DNA of 64,000 nt from Deinandra increscens subsp. villosa (GCA_039602395.1 JBCNJP010000025.1:48937980-49001979), one strand, 5' to 3'. Counted from the first letter of the stretch, positions 20,944 to 33,416 are shown. A program made the numbers and translations. Notes: generated by a model not told the origin, from the sequence alone.

Positions 20944-21971
20944 ATTTCATTTAATGATCATCATAAATTTCTTTCAAATCCTCTTTAGTTAGCTGAGCAT
21001 TGCTAATATCATTGACAAACATTCCAAATGACGATGAAATGAGAGCAAAAACCAATTTGGCACAATCATCAATTAATTGGACAGAAAATGCATTTTGACT
21101 TGATGATTCTGGAATCGTAAAGCTACAACCCCTTGAAGAATTATTATCATAATTTCTAGAAATATTTCCAATGAAAGCAGTAGGTGATGCAGAACTCATA
21201 CTTGGTTTAGACTTAGCAGTCATACTAGTAACATTCTCACCATGATAGAATTCTGGATTTTGTAGATTAGCCTTTGACTTGATGGAATTCATCATATCCA
21301 ATTCACGAGCATGAAGTTTACCAGTTAAATCATGAAATGATAATGTGGAAAATTCTTTGTCATGTGTAAGCAACAACACATAATTTTCTCATTTTTCTTG
21401 TAGAGCCTCCATAATCTTTTCTTTTAACTCTTCATATGTTTTCTCAATCCCCACAATCTTCAATTCACTAATTAGATGTGACAATCTTGATACAAGAGCC
21501 GTGATATTTTCATTCTCGTAATGCTGGATGTTATCAAACACCTTATTCAACACCTTCTTCCGACTTTTCTTGTATTGATCATTTCCTTCACACCTTACCG
21601 ATAATGCATCCCACAATTGCTTTGATTTTTTACAAGTACTAAATTGATCTAACAACTCAGTGGGTAATGCCATCGTAAAATAACCAAATGCTTTATTTTT
21701 CAAGCTCATATAGTTTTCTTTCAGCATTATCAAATGTATGAACTTCTTTGAAATCTCCTTGATCAGTTGGATGTGAATAAAGCTTTTTTATCGGAATCCA
21801 CAAATCGATATCATTCGTGCTTATGTAAGCAAAAAATCGTTGCTTCTAATTCTGATAATCCTCCAATATTAACAACTTAGGAACTTTCTGACTTGTTCCA
21901 ATTTCATTGTCAAAGTTTATCATTGTTTGCATCACACTTTGCATGGCAGAAAAAGCTTAAAAATCCGACAT
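20944..21971 (-). pseudogene. Element D gag, N-terminal part
   Basis: ATG at 21971-21969 begins MSDF, as in B, but codon 5 is TAA. Further breaks occur near 21850, 21730 and 21385. It matches the B and C capsid-like domain: FAYISTNDIDLWIP, ALPTELL..FSTCKK, LWDALSVRCEGNDQYKKSRKKVLNK, LMNSIK-type linker. It is cut by element A at 20943. The rest of gag is at 1-1697. Non-functional. Confidence 0.87.
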
Positions 21972-21995
21972 CTTGTAAAATTCAACTTCTGATCA

Positions 21996-22262
21996 GCCGA
22001 ACTCTATCCGAACACAAAATCCTTTATCCGAATTTGATTTTATCCGAACACTATCCGAACTGAAAAATAGCCGAACTTGAAATAATTGTCAAACTCTTGC
22101 TGAACAAAGATAAGCCGAACCTATCCCGAACCTTAACCGAACACACTATCTGAACCGAACTGTAACAAAACCTTGACCGAACAGAAACTTCGGACAGACG
22201 AACTTGAACCGAACCTGGAGTTTGGATAACGGTTATTCCAAACAGCCGAACCTGACCATTTT
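21996..22262 (-). repeat. Leader repeat array of element D (GTTCGG)
   Basis: About 12 copies of CCGAAC on the plus strand (GTTCGG on the element strand) lie between gag and primer site. The same hexamer forms the arms of the palindromes in the D LTR. Confidence 0.88.
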
Positions 22263-22476
22263 CACTCAAAATTTTCGAATTTGGACAATTTTGAACAAGA
22301 TTTGCAGCAGTTGACTAGAAAAAGTGATGGGGAATGATTTAGGAGCACATTTTTCACAAAATACTCAACTGAAACACTCAAAAACTCGTAAAAATATTTC
22401 AATTTTCAAAAACCCACACTTTTTGTTTCAAAAACTCCAAAAATAGCAACTGTAGATCAGTAGAATGAACCAAAAT

Positions 22477-22488
22477 GCTCTGATACCA
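22477..22488 (-). other. Primer binding site, element D
   Basis: GCTCTGATACCA on the plus strand, the complement of TGGTATCAGAGC, two bases from the LTR. Confidence 0.93.
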
Positions 22489-22490
22489 CT

Positions 22491-22851
22491 TGAAAGTTCA
22501 TGAACTTCAGATTGTCTACTCAATCTAGCTATTACGGATAAGAAACAAGTAATTAAGAGTTGTTTTATTGATCAAAGTGAACAATTACAACTCAGGAAAC
22601 ACAGAGAATCAATCATAGAGAAACACCACAGAAACACACACTTAAGCACAGATCTCACATGCTCAGTTCTGAATAACAAAAACAAAAGAAGTCCTTTTTA
22701 TACCCGATTAGCCGAAACCTGGGCGAACTGCCAGTTCGCCCTGATCCGAACTGGTAGTTCGGATGAGGTTCTGATGGCAGACTCACTTTAGCTTGATCTT
22801 CATATTGTCTTGTCTCGATACTTCAAACGACGCACATATTATGTATCAACA
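22491..22851 (-). repeat. 5' LTR of element D
   Basis: 361 bp. On the element strand it starts TGTTGATAC, like the C LTR, and ends CA. Two palindromes at about 22728-22762 on the plus strand: GGGCGAACTG/CAGTTCGCCC and CCGAACT/AGTTCGG. The core GTTCGG equals the leader motif. Confidence 0.9.
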
Positions 22852-22900
22852 TATACAAGCTGACAAACGAATTCAACCCGACTGTAACCGGGTAGCGTAC
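22852..22900 (-). repeat. Fragment of element F 3' LTR between D and E
   Basis: 49 bp between the outer end of D and the E target duplication CGTAC (22896-22900). By contiguity with 37851 onward it should be part of the F LTR. Too short to identify by itself. Confidence 0.5.
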
Positions 22901-25900
22901 AGTCACACCCCGGACAAATGGTTGGGTGTGAGCGAGATGGAATCATAGTCACAGATATACATAACAACTACTACTAAATTCAAACGTTAATTAAAAACAT
23001 GATATCATTAATTGTTGCAGCGGAAAGAGTGGTAAACGATATTGTCTTACATTTGAACTTTAAAAGTCAAGTTTCATTTATTAAAAACATAAAGTAGTTA
23101 TTTAGGATAGATGGGGACTAGGACTCCAACGAAGCAGGTCCGAATATAGAGGCGAAGTCCTATTTGCACGGCTTCCATGATCAGCTTAGTTACCTGAGAA
23201 ATCATGAGTTTAAAAGGTCAACATAAAGTTGGTGAGGTTCACAGGTTTAGGACTCGATAGTAAGATTGTAAAACAGTTTTCAGAGTACTTAAATGTTACG
23301 TTGGCTTACTGTTGTGGTTGTATGATCTCACCTAAACCTTGATATCAAATACTAACGGTTTACCCACCCATGGTATCCTCGCCCGAGAGATACCGAATAG
23401 AGTAGAATAACTGACGTTTACCCCTTGACAATATACGAAGTCAGGATTGGAGCTACCAAACCGGGCATGGTTGTCAACCCAAATTGATCTATTCACTAGT
23501 TATCGTTTCGAGCAGAACTAATTGAAATCAACTAATGGTGGGATTCAGTTGTACTAACGTTTATAACGATAAAGTACTAGTTGTGGGCAATCAGTAAGAG
23601 AACAGATAGTCATACAGCTAACAGGTAAACCATAACATTAAGTTCAAACATTTTATCAGTTCATGATTTCTCCCCCATAAGTGTAAAACAGTTGTAAAGA
23701 AAAGGGGCCGTGAAACTCACTTGATTCAGTGGTTGATGAATTGCCGAGTGCAACTAGCAAGTAAAGTCCTAATAAAACATAAGACAACATGCATAAGGGT
23801 CCACATAATTATTTGAGTAACGAACGTTACCCAAATGATACCGGTCAAGTCTTGACGTATAATCTCGTTTGTAGCGTTTAAAAACCCATTAGTTAATCAG
23901 CTCACAATATCAGTAAATACGAATGTTCACGTATTAAGGCATTTATGTAATTAAATACAAATAATAACATTTGTTATTATTTTTATGTTCGCTCGATCGA
24001 TTGAATAATGAATCGCGTTAAGTTATAATATATATAACTAGAGTTGACATTTATTATTGAAATAATTATTCTAACTTGTCGAAATAATTTTATTAAATTA
24101 TTCCAAGTTAAATGATTTAACACAAGTAGGTAAATATTAAAGGTTATTTTAATATTTAAACTCATGTTATGAAAATTAGGGTTTTGAGTTAATATAAATA
24201 TAATTATCATTAAAATAATTATATTTACAAACCAAAATGATTTTAACTCAAATTAGGGTTTCTAAAATTCATAAGGATAATTATTTGTTGAAAATAATTA
24301 TTTACGATTTGTTACGTCGTAAAACGTTTATAAATCGTTTAAAGATTTCGTTTCAATTTCAAATGTTTAAAATAAAACATTTGATCCGGTTAAAACGTTT
24401 TGATTATTTTGATTCATTTAAAATAATAAAAAATGTTTAAAATATGTTTTTCATAATTTCTATAAGTCTTTTGATTTTATTTTTATAAAATCACTTTTAA
24501 ATAACTTTATTTATCCAATAAAGTTAGGGTTTTAATTTTTAAGACTTTTTATAGAAATATTAACCAACATAAAATATTTCCAATTTTGTATAAAAACCAA
24601 AGTTTTATACTTTTTGTTAATTGTTCAAAAATATGATATTCTATCATTTTTTAACATAAAATATATCTATATATATTTTTATCCATCTTATTTTTATAAA
24701 ATCCCAAAACAAGCTTTTAAGTCTTTTGTTTTTAAGATTTATATTTCTATAAAATGTGATCATTCTATATAGCAACTCTTATGGTGACATTTTTATATTT
24801 TAAAATCTCAAAGTAATTTATAAAATCACTAGTTTTTATATTTACCCATAAAATTCATTTTAGGGTTTTTAAGATTATCATTTTATGTCCAAAGTTTAAG
24901 ATAACACCTCTAATGTCCTACTAAGTTCATATGTGTCACTAACACATTATCTAGTCCATGAATACTTGTCATTAGCAAATATTAGTCTATACACATTTGA
25001 TGATTTAAAACATAATTTACAATTAGCTATTCTAGTTATTTTATAACATGATAATATCAACCTTTGATCATGCTAATATATATATATATAAGCATCATAA
25101 CATCATCAATTTATTTAACTAAACCATGCAAGGTATAAAATCATCATGTGATCATGTTAATTAACAAGTTATATAACTTAGTTTCCATAGACTTTCAACA
25201 TCAAATAACCACATAAACTCACATTTTCAAACCTTGAAATCTTAAGGTTTTAAAAGGAAAACGTAAGGATTTAGTTTAAGTGTTTTTGATCGTTAGAAAA
25301 ACTTCACGTGGTAACGGTTTGCTGTCATGACCCGGTTGATCATTTAGGACGTTTAAATCGTATAAAACGTAAACGATAATCGGTTAGGAGACTCACAACG
25401 GAGAACGAAAGAAAACCGAGGGAAACGGGGAGGGTGGCGGTGGCCTACGGCTGTCCACAACAGTAGCTCCGGGAGCAGCAGCAAGGCGGCGGGAGGCAGC
25501 AGCGGAAGCAGCTCGGAATATGGTAGCAGGTGGTGGCTGTGGGTGGGGTGGTGTGACCGGAAGGGAGGGACAAGAGGAGGAGGTTGGCGACAGTTTAGGG
25601 TGGTGGCGGTGGTGCTGTCATTTCCGAGCAGCAGCGGCAGCAGCAAAATGGGGCAGTGGTGGTGGTGGTTGTTACGCACAGGGGGAAGAAGAACAGGAGA
25701 GGGAAGGTGGCAGATGGTGGTGTTGCTTGCTGCTGCTGTTGTTACGTGAAGGAGGGGTGGTGGTTGTTGATGGTAGCGGATTACGGTGGTATTGGGGGCT
25801 GTTCTCGACAGAAAGGAGAAGGGAGGAGGGTGGCTGGGTTGTGGCTTGTTCACGGTAGGGAAGGAAGGGAAAGAAGGTGGTGGTTCATAGTGAGTTATGG

Positions 25901-27259
25901 TGGTGGTTGTGGCAGCAATTGGTGGCGGTGGTGGGGGGTTTGTGCTGGCCAGAAAACAGAAAAGGGAGAGGGGATGGAGTTGTGTTTTCTCGACAGAAGT
26001 GAAGGAGAGGTGGGTTATGGTGACTGCCAAATCGTGAGGGAGAAGAGAGGAGAGTGAAAGAGTTTGTGTGTTGTAAGAGAAAGTTGGTGAAAGCTATGGT
26101 GATTGGGACATGCAAGTCTTCCAAACACTATTGGTGATGATCATTTAGAGTTAGGTTGATAGGTTAGGGAGATGTGGCTAAGAACTCATCACAATTTTCA
26201 AACAAAATCTCCTAACTCTTTTCCTTTAAAAAAAATTGAGTAAGTAGGTGGTTTGTTTTTATAAAAACTTGTCATGTTTAATAAAAGTGGTTTTGTATTG
26301 TAAAAGTTTTATAAAGTATATAAAGGACTTGAGTAATAAAATAACCCGTTACTTTTATATTTAGCCAATGGATAAAATTAATACAAGTCCATGACTAATT
26401 TTTATAAAAATGTAAAAGGCGATAATCATTTTATAAAAATTAATACAAGTTTAATGAGTTTAATTTATAAAAATAAACCCACTGGGCTTTGGGCTTTATA
26501 TTGGGCCAGAACATTTAAAAGAAAATGTAATTGGGCCGTTCCGTCGGTTATGGGCCGTACTGGCCCAAACAGGGGCGCTGGTTCGAGGCCCGGGCCCGTT
26601 ATGCATCGGTTGGGTTTGCGGACCGTCACGATTTATCGGTACATCATGTTTGAGTAATGGGTCAAGGTTTCGGGCTCGGTTTCATTGTTTTAGGCTTATT
26701 GGGCCTATTGGGCCAAGTAGGGCCCAATTAGGTGTTCGGTTGGGGTTAGGCTTAAGTCTTGACAACGTCTTCAGTTTGTGATGTTTTTATTTCATAAAAA
26801 CAATTGTTTAAGTTGATTATAATAGTTTTTCCGAAATCAATCACAGTTTTCAGTTTTCCGTACGGGTTACGGATAACGTTTTCAGCTCGTCAGTTTGCAA
26901 CAGTTTTAAGCTCGACCGTTCATATTGTTTAAAACCGAATAGTTTCAGACGATCGATCACTTATCAGTTTGACGCGTCGATTATAGAAGTGTTCGACACT
27001 AGTTTCGGATAAAATATAAAATACGTTTTATATTTATTTTTCTTATTATTGAAGTTCCATGATTTATATATGAGATTTCTAAGCATTTAACGGGTATACG
27101 CTTCTAGTACAAATGCGGGATTAGGTTTACGTCATCAGTTAACAGTCAGGCACAGTAATTTGCAGTTTAAACAGAAATCAGATCAGATAAAGCATAATTA
27201 ATACTTAACTAAAAGTCAGAGTAAACGGTTTGACCTGGATTTTCGGACGAGGTGTCACA
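22901..27259 (-). repeat. 3' LTR of element E (left copy)
   Basis: 4359 bp. The outer end reads AGTCACACC where the other copy reads TGTCATACC, so the terminal dinucleotide is mutated. It contains an AT-rich portion (24000-25300), a GC-rich low-complexity block (25400-26060), and a cluster of TGGGCC/GGCCCA motifs at 26480-26740. No gene is supported inside. Confidence 0.92.
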
Positions 27260-27270
27260 TTCTCCCCCAG
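27260..27270 (-). other. Polypurine tract, element E
   Basis: CTGGGGGAGAA on the element strand directly precedes the 3' LTR start TGTGACACC. It primes plus-strand synthesis. Confidence 0.85.
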
Positions 27271-27304
27271 TTAAAAGAATTTCGTCCCGAAATTCAGTTC
27301 TTGA

Positions 27305-27740
27305 TCACTGGTTGACTGTGACGTTTCCAAAAAGACGAGGGTACTTCCGACGCATTTGATCCTCGCGTTCCCAAGTGTACTCCGGACCTCGTCGAGAGTT
27401 CCATCGCACTTTGACAATGGGAATGCGGCTATGCTTCAATCTCTTGAGTTCTCGGTCAAGTATCTCGACAGGTTCTTCGATAAAGTGGAGCGTTTCGTCA
27501 ACTTGAATTTCATCAAGTGAAACGACAAGCGTTTCATCAGACAAGCATTTCTTAAGGTTACTAACGTGAAACACATTATGCACACTGCTTAGCTCTGCAG
27601 GTAGACGTAGGCGGTAAGCTACGGGTCCGATTGTCTCAGTGATTTCGAATGGACCAATGTAACGAGGGTTAAGCTTTCCTCGTTTGCCGAACCGGATGAC
27701 ACCTTTCCAAGGTGACACTTTCAACATGACGCGGTCACCC
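27305..27740 (-). pseudogene. Element E pol C-terminus with chromodomain (frame-shifted)
   Basis: 140 residues: the integrase C-terminal block (KVSPWKGVIRFGKRGKLNPRYIGPFEI), then a chromodomain-like segment with IVKVRWNSRR, EYTWE and YPRLF. In chromoviruses this domain helps target integration to chromatin. It normally continues the pol frame. Here a one-base shift near 27745 separates it from the main ORF, which ends out of frame at 27721. Confidence 0.88.
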
Positions 27741-30188
27741 TTTTCAAAGGAAAGGGTTTGCGACGATTATCGGCGTAGCTCTTTTGTCTATCCCTAGCAG
27801 CTTTCAGTCGGTTACGGACTTGAAGCACTTTCTCAGTTGTTTCAAAGATTAATTCGGGACCAGTTAGTTGACTGTCACCGATCTCAGTCCAGCAAAGCGG
27901 AGATCTGCACTTTCTTCCGTACAGTGCTTCGAACGGAGCGGCTTGGATGCTAGTGTGATAACTGTTGTTATAGGAGAATTCGGAAAGTGGGAGATGTTCA
28001 TCCCAACTAGGTCCGAAATCGATCACACATGCTCGTAGCATATCCTCAAGCGTCTGGATCGTTCGTTCGCTTTGTCCGCCGGTTTGGGGATGGTACGCGG
28101 TACTCATGTCAAGGCGAGTACCCAACGCTTTCTGGAGGGACTTCCAGAAGTTCGCAGTGAAACGGCTATCGCAATCGGATATGATAGATATAGGTACACC
28201 GTGACGAGAGACGACTTCCTTCATGTATATCTTAGTCCGTCTATCCATACTATCGGTTTCCTTAATCGGCAGGAAGTGAGCGGATTTCGTCAGTCGATCC
28301 ACTATTACCCAGATAGCATCACAACCTGATCTAGCTTTAGGAAGCTTGGTGATAAAGTCCATAGATATTTCTTCCCATTTCCATTGCGGAATGACCGGTT
28401 GTGTCAGTAGTCCGGACGGTTTCTGGTATTCGGCTTTGACCTTCGAACAGGTCAAGCATTTACCGACGTAGGTAGCTACCTCGGCCTTCATGTTCGGCCA
28501 CCAGAAGTGATCCCGTAGACCATTATACATGTTATCCGATCCTGGGTGGATGGAATATCTTGACTTATGGGCTTCATCGAACACGAGCTTTCTCAAACCT
28601 CCAAAGCTAGGTACCCATAGTCTATCCATAAAATTCATGGTTCCATCAGGCTTTTCAAGCAGTTGTCTCTCCATGCCACGCAGGCATTCGTTCTCCAGGT
28701 TCTCAGGCTTAAGAGCTTTGATTTGAGCGTCACGAACTTGTGACGTGAGATTCGAGCGTATGGTCATACTTAATGCTCGAACACGACGCGGTTTGGCATG
28801 TTCTTTCCTGCTTAAAGCATCGGCTACAACGTTAGCCTTGCCCGGGTGATAATGAATCTCACATTCATAATTGTTAAGCAGTTCAACCCAACGTCGTTGT
28901 CTCATGTTTAGCTCTCTTTGGTTAAAGATGTGCTGGAGGCTCTTGTGATCGGTGAATATGATGCACCGAGTCCCATAGAGGTAGTGCCTCCAGATCTTGA
29001 GGGCAAAGACAACGGCTCCAAGTTCTAAGTCGTGAGTCGTATAATTCTTCTCGTGAATCTTCAGTTGTCGAGAGGCGTAAGCGATGACTTTCTCACGCTG
29101 CATCTGTATGCAACCCAAGCCTTGATGCGAAGCATCACAGTATACGACGAAATCGTCGATTACGTCCGGTAAGGATAGGATTGGGGCGTCGCAAAGCTTT
29201 TGCTTCAACAACTGGAAAGCAGCTTCAGTTTTATCATCCCAGATGTACTTCTTATCTATCTGAGTCAGGGCGGTAAGGGGCTGGGCTATCTTAGAAAATT
29301 TTTCAATGAATCGGTAATAGTATCCAGCGAGACCTAAGAATTGTCGAATCTCGGTTGGGGTCGTGGGAGTACTCCAATCTTTGATTGCTTCAATCTTATC
29401 CGGATCAACGTGAATACCTCGGTCGTTGATCACATGACCCAAAAAGTGTACTTCGCGAATCCAAAAGTCACATTTGGAAAACTTCGCGTAAAGCTCTTCT
29501 TTCTTCAGCAGTTCTAAGATGAGACTCAAATGTTCTTCGTGTTCTTTCTTATTACGTGAGTAGATAAGAATATCGTCGATGAACACGATAACAAAATTAT
29601 CCAAGTATGGTTTGCACACGCAATTCATTAAATCCATGAACACGGCTGGTGCGTTGGTTAAACCAAATGGCATCACGAGGAACTCGTAATGACCATAGCG
29701 TGTTCTAAACGTTGTCTTCGAGACATCTTCATCTCTAACTCGTAGTTGATGGTACCCTAACCTTAGATCGATCTTGGAATAGAAGCATGATCCTTGTAGT
29801 TGATAAAATACGTCATTAATCCTTGGAAGAAGGTAACGGTTCTTCACAGTCAGTTTGTTCAACTCTCGGTAGTCGATACACACCCTGAACGTTCCATCTT
29901 TCTTCTTCACGAACAGCACGGGAGCACCCCATGGGGAGTGGCTTGGACTAATGAATCCCTTATCTAGCAACTCCTGTAGTTGTCTAGATAACTCTTGCAT
30001 CTCAGACGGTGCCAGTCGGTAAGGGGACCTGGCAACGGGGGCGGATCCGGGTGTTAGGTCGATGTGAAACTCAACCTGTCGTGTTGGGGGTAGGCCTGGC
30101 AAGTCTTCTGGAAAAACTTTCGGGTATTCGCAGAAAACAGGAACGTCTTCAATACGCTTCTCCTTCGGTTTCTTCTCAGTGACATGAG
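27721..30188 (-). pseudogene. Element E pol: RT, RNase H, integrase
   Basis: 793-residue open frame from 30102, with homologous coding upstream to about 30188 (EKKPKEKRIEDVPVF). RT: KIDLRLGYHQL (catalytic Asp about residue 112), FIDD (174-177). RNase H: CDASHQGLGC, LELGAVVFALK, FTDHKSL. Integrase: HHCC finger around HPGSDNMY..CLTCSK; D at DFITKLP; second D in SDCDSRF, where the family usually has SDRDSRF; E in TGGQSERTIQTLED, where the family usually has TDGQSER. The frame is long and the core catalytic residues are present. It is cut off from protease by a shift near 30195 and from the chromodomain near 27745. Confidence 0.92.
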
Positions 30189-30671
30189 CTAGAATGGCAT
30201 GGCATCCTTTGCGGAGGAATTTCGTGCCTTCATATATGATATGATATTTAGTTTGGTTCCACTCTTCTCGCCTTGCACGTTCAGAGTGTTACCATCTGCT
30301 AATCGCACTCTAACCATCTTCTCATGACACACGATTTCTGCATGATTCTTTGCTAACCAATCCATTCTAATGACTACATCAAAACTACCTAGCTCAACAG
30401 GCATCAAGTCGATACAGAAAGAATGGTCGGAGAGTTCTAATGGGCAGTTCGGATAGATGATTCCGGTTTCTATCAAGTCGCCATTCGCTAATTCTATTGT
30501 GAACTTAGTGTCTAAGACAACAGGGGTGATTTCAAGCAACTGACTAAAACCAGTAGACACAAAGCTTCTATCGGCACAAGTATCGAATAAAACAGAAGTA
30601 TAATGGTTGTTTAGTAGAAACGTCCCCGTCACCATGTTGGGGTCACGGCGGGCATCTTCGGCATTGATCAC
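30189..30671 (-). pseudogene. Element E aspartic protease
   Basis: 160-residue frame following the nucleocapsid knuckles. The retropepsin motif reads FDTCADRSFVS (residues about 29-39), where the active-site consensus is DTGA or DSGA. The Gly to Cys change falls in the catalytic loop and probably abolishes cleavage. A typical flap and a later RMDWLAKNHAEIVC block are visible. It ends out of frame with pol. Confidence 0.87.
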
Positions 30672-30689
30672 GAAAGCTATTCCCCTAGC

Positions 30690-31822
30690 CTGGTTAGCAT
30701 CTTGATTCTTTATATTTGGGCATTCACTCTTGTAGTGCCCAGTAGCCCCGCAACCGTAGCAAGTGCGCTTCGGGCAGTCGCGTGCTACATGTCCCTTAAC
30801 CTTACAGATGTTACAGTAGACATTACCACAATCCAGAGTGTGGTGAAGGTTGCATTTGGAGAACAGGGGAGCAGTACCGAGTCTGCGTGCTACATGACCC
30901 TTGCCGGTGCAGTTTCCTTAACTGGGGCTTTCTCTGGGTTCTTATCATCGCGATTCCTCCAGAATGGGCGCTTCCTTTTGTTATCAGGTTTCTTTCTTGA
31001 TGATGGAGTGGCACTAACATGAGAGGGCTTGTTCTCAGACGCTTTCTTGCCAAAGTTTACACCTTGACGATTAGCTTGGTAAATAAGGTTGTGTGCCATA
31101 CGCACAACATCCTGAAAGGTATGAGGAGTCAAGGAAAGGACATTTCCCTGAATGTGTGGTGCAAGTCCCCAGATGTAGCGTTCGATCTTCTTGTACGGTG
31201 GAGTGATATTGTAGGACAGAGGTGAGCAAGCTCACGGAACCTCTTAGTGTATCCAGCAATGTCGGCTCCATTCATAGACAGATTCCAGAATTCAGATTTA
31301 AGTTTCTGCAGTTCCTCCCTGGGACAGTACTCATCGCGCAGCAGTTGTTTGAGTTCATCCCAAGTCATTTCATAGGCCAAATCAGTTCCCATAGCATCAG
31401 CATGGGAATTCCACCAAGTCAGTGCACTATCAGTAAACGTGCAGGTGGAGTATTTCACCATGTACTGTTCAGGGCAGTTGCTAATACGGAAGACTAACTC
31501 CAGCTTTTCAAACCATCGAATTAGACCAACAGCGGCTTCAGAACCCTTAAAGTGAGTGGGTTTGCAATTCATGAAGTCCATGTAAGAACATTCACGAGGG
31601 CCTGCAATGTTAAGTGAAAACGTTGATCACAATTTTGCGAAATTGTAGTCTAGTGTTTTCAAACATTGGTTAATTCGTTCTTACCGCGTCGTCAGCGTGA
31701 CATTGGGTAGCAGCAGCAGCAACGGTTTCTGCAACGCGTTGAGCAATCATCTCCTCGATATCAGCAGCACTCATGGCCGGAGGAGGTGAAGTGTTTCTGG
31801 TGGCTTGGCGTCTAGGCGGCAT
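30690..31822 (-). pseudogene. Element E gag
   Basis: Start ATG at 31822-31820 (MPPRRQATRNTSPPP). The first block runs to about 31687 (ATQCHADDA), then an intron-like gap with GTAAG...TTGCAG (about 31597-31686). The capsid follows (YMDFMNCKPTHFKGSE, WFEKLELVF, LTWWNSH, W..LKQLLRDEYCP). A frameshift near 31215 leads to TPHTFQDVVRMAHNL. Another stop occurs near 30890. Two zinc knuckles CNICKVKGHVARDC and CYGCGATGHYKSEC lie at about 30715-30815. This is the Gypsy Retrotrans_gag layout. Not translatable as one protein. Confidence 0.87.
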
Positions 31823-32219
31823 GTTTTCGCTTTAAGTTATCAATGGCAACATAAAGGAAAAGTTAGATCATATGTAAGTGGGGTTATTACATGCGCGAGA
31901 ATAACAGCCACGACATACATCTATAGTACCATGATATGACACGCGCAAGCACAACCAAGAAATATGAAATAGCAAGGAGTATGGTTCGCGAGTGAACAAT
32001 CACGACATAATGATAATAACAGAAATAACAGTAATCATAAACATGGCAAACATATACAACACGTCATAAACATAAACATACTACCATTACATTCCACCAT
32101 ATTATCCGATAAAACATACAATATCAAAAGAGAACAAGTTTTTAAGTGTCTTGGGCACGCAGTCCCATAATACATCACTACAAAATATATAAATATATTT
32201 TATCGCTAAAACGGTGGGT

Positions 32220-33193
32220 CAAAAGCCTAGATGCTAGGTAAGTCATCTAAAGGGGTGGTGGTGGTCCACCGGGTCCAGGGGGTCGGGTCAAGGAAGTAGT
32301 CATCCTGGAGGTGAGGTCCAAGAAAGTGAACATTCGCCCCGCGAATTCTTCCAAGACGGCAAGCCGGGCTTGGAAGGATTCGTTGGCCAACACCAGAGCA
32401 AAGTTGACCATGTACACATTGCTCATGTGAGCGTGCAGGGACTCCATGGATCCCTGGGAAGCGACATGAATGCGCTCTAGCTCATCTACGCGGACCACTA
32501 ACGCAGTGAATTCAACCCGCGTGGGGAGCCTAAAGATATCGTCGTTCAGGACGACGAGACTCTGATCGTGGTGACGAACACGTGCCACGAGTAGCGGAAC
32601 AGTATCCGCTATAGGCTCTCCTGTGAGGATGGAGTATCCTGCCCTAGGGGCCATCCCTAGCAGAGGAGTCACCTGGCCCGTACAGGCTAGGCACTCCCTC
32701 AAAGGTCCTCAACGAGGCTAGCTGCCCCGGGATCCAGGCAAGGTGAGGGTGATCAGACGCGCACCGCCGCTTGGACACAGGCTCGTATGCAGGGCCCTCA
32801 ACTGCCCTGCGCTAGGAAGGGCCAGCTCTCCTCCCGGGGGTGAACCCCCGCCTACCGGCACCTCGAAAGGATCGGTAGGTGTGTACAGAACGCTCCCTGT
32901 GAGCGAAGGGGTCCATGATGCGTGTATAGCACCAGCAACAGTGGCAGCAGTAGCTGCGACCGCACTGCTGGCAATAGCGGGTGGTCAGATGAGTCGTCTG
33001 AGACCCTTGGTCGAAGGGGCCTAAGGAAGCTCGATGGTATGGTCGACACTCGAACAGTACCAACTGTAGGTATCTTAGCCTCGGGGATGGAAGGCACATA
33101 GTCTTTTGGTGATGGAGAGTACTCCGGCACCACTTGATCGTCTCCACTGGAATCGGAAATGCAGATAACCTCTTCCGAAGAGGAAGTCATCAC
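32220..33193 (-). pseudogene. Pre-gag ORF region of element E
   Basis: Upstream of gag a degraded ORF starts MMTSSSEEVICISDSSGDDQ (33193), acidic and Ser-rich. It loses frame near 33020 and reappears as a 151-residue frame (32702-32247), with a helical, probably coiled-coil stretch and a Pro/Gly-rich end. Element F has a comparable region in the same place (42430-43050) with a similar MSTSSSDAG start. Function unknown. Extra upstream ORFs are not part of the standard Tekay plan. Confidence 0.5.
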
Positions 33194-33416
33194 TGCGATA
33201 ATATTCCATCAGAGATCAAAGTTAGTACCATGATAATAGCATTTAAAACAAGGATATAAATGCATAATAGGAATAATAACTCATGTATATATAAAGCATA
33301 AGTTAACATAATCAATAAGTAAGGAAGTGGTCTTGCATGCAAACGGAAGCTTCGGAGCCGGTCATAGTCCAGGTTTGGTTTTAGTTAAAGTGTTTAACCT
33401 GGTTCGCTATAACTGC

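Larger units (their letters stand above)
1..22851 (-). mobile_element. Element D: Sirevirus-like Copia element, left end outside window, interrupted by A
   Basis: The 5' LTR (22491-22851), primer site, leader and gag read leftward on the minus strand. Gag is split at 20939-20943/1693-1697 by element A, whose TATCC target duplication lies on both sides. Coding continues across the gap: the acidic DD(x)L(x)E(x)D stretch just right of A joins the AWKLAML stretch just left of it, matching the uninterrupted gag of element C at about 58630-58700. The 3' part, any pol and the 3' LTR are outside the window. Gag carries stops and frameshifts, so this copy is dead. The bases next to the LTR at 22852-22856 (TATAC) are the expected target duplication, but the partner is not visible. 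Confidence 0.85.

Noticed and set aside
24237..24440. Pairs of similar short frames at 24237-24440 and 34836-35039
   Set aside because: They are simply the same LTR position in the two E LTRs; AT-rich and without motifs.
25353..26030. 225-codon Pro/His-rich frame in the E LTR as a gene
   Set aside because: Low complexity, and the second LTR copy breaks the frame; both strands are open because of composition.
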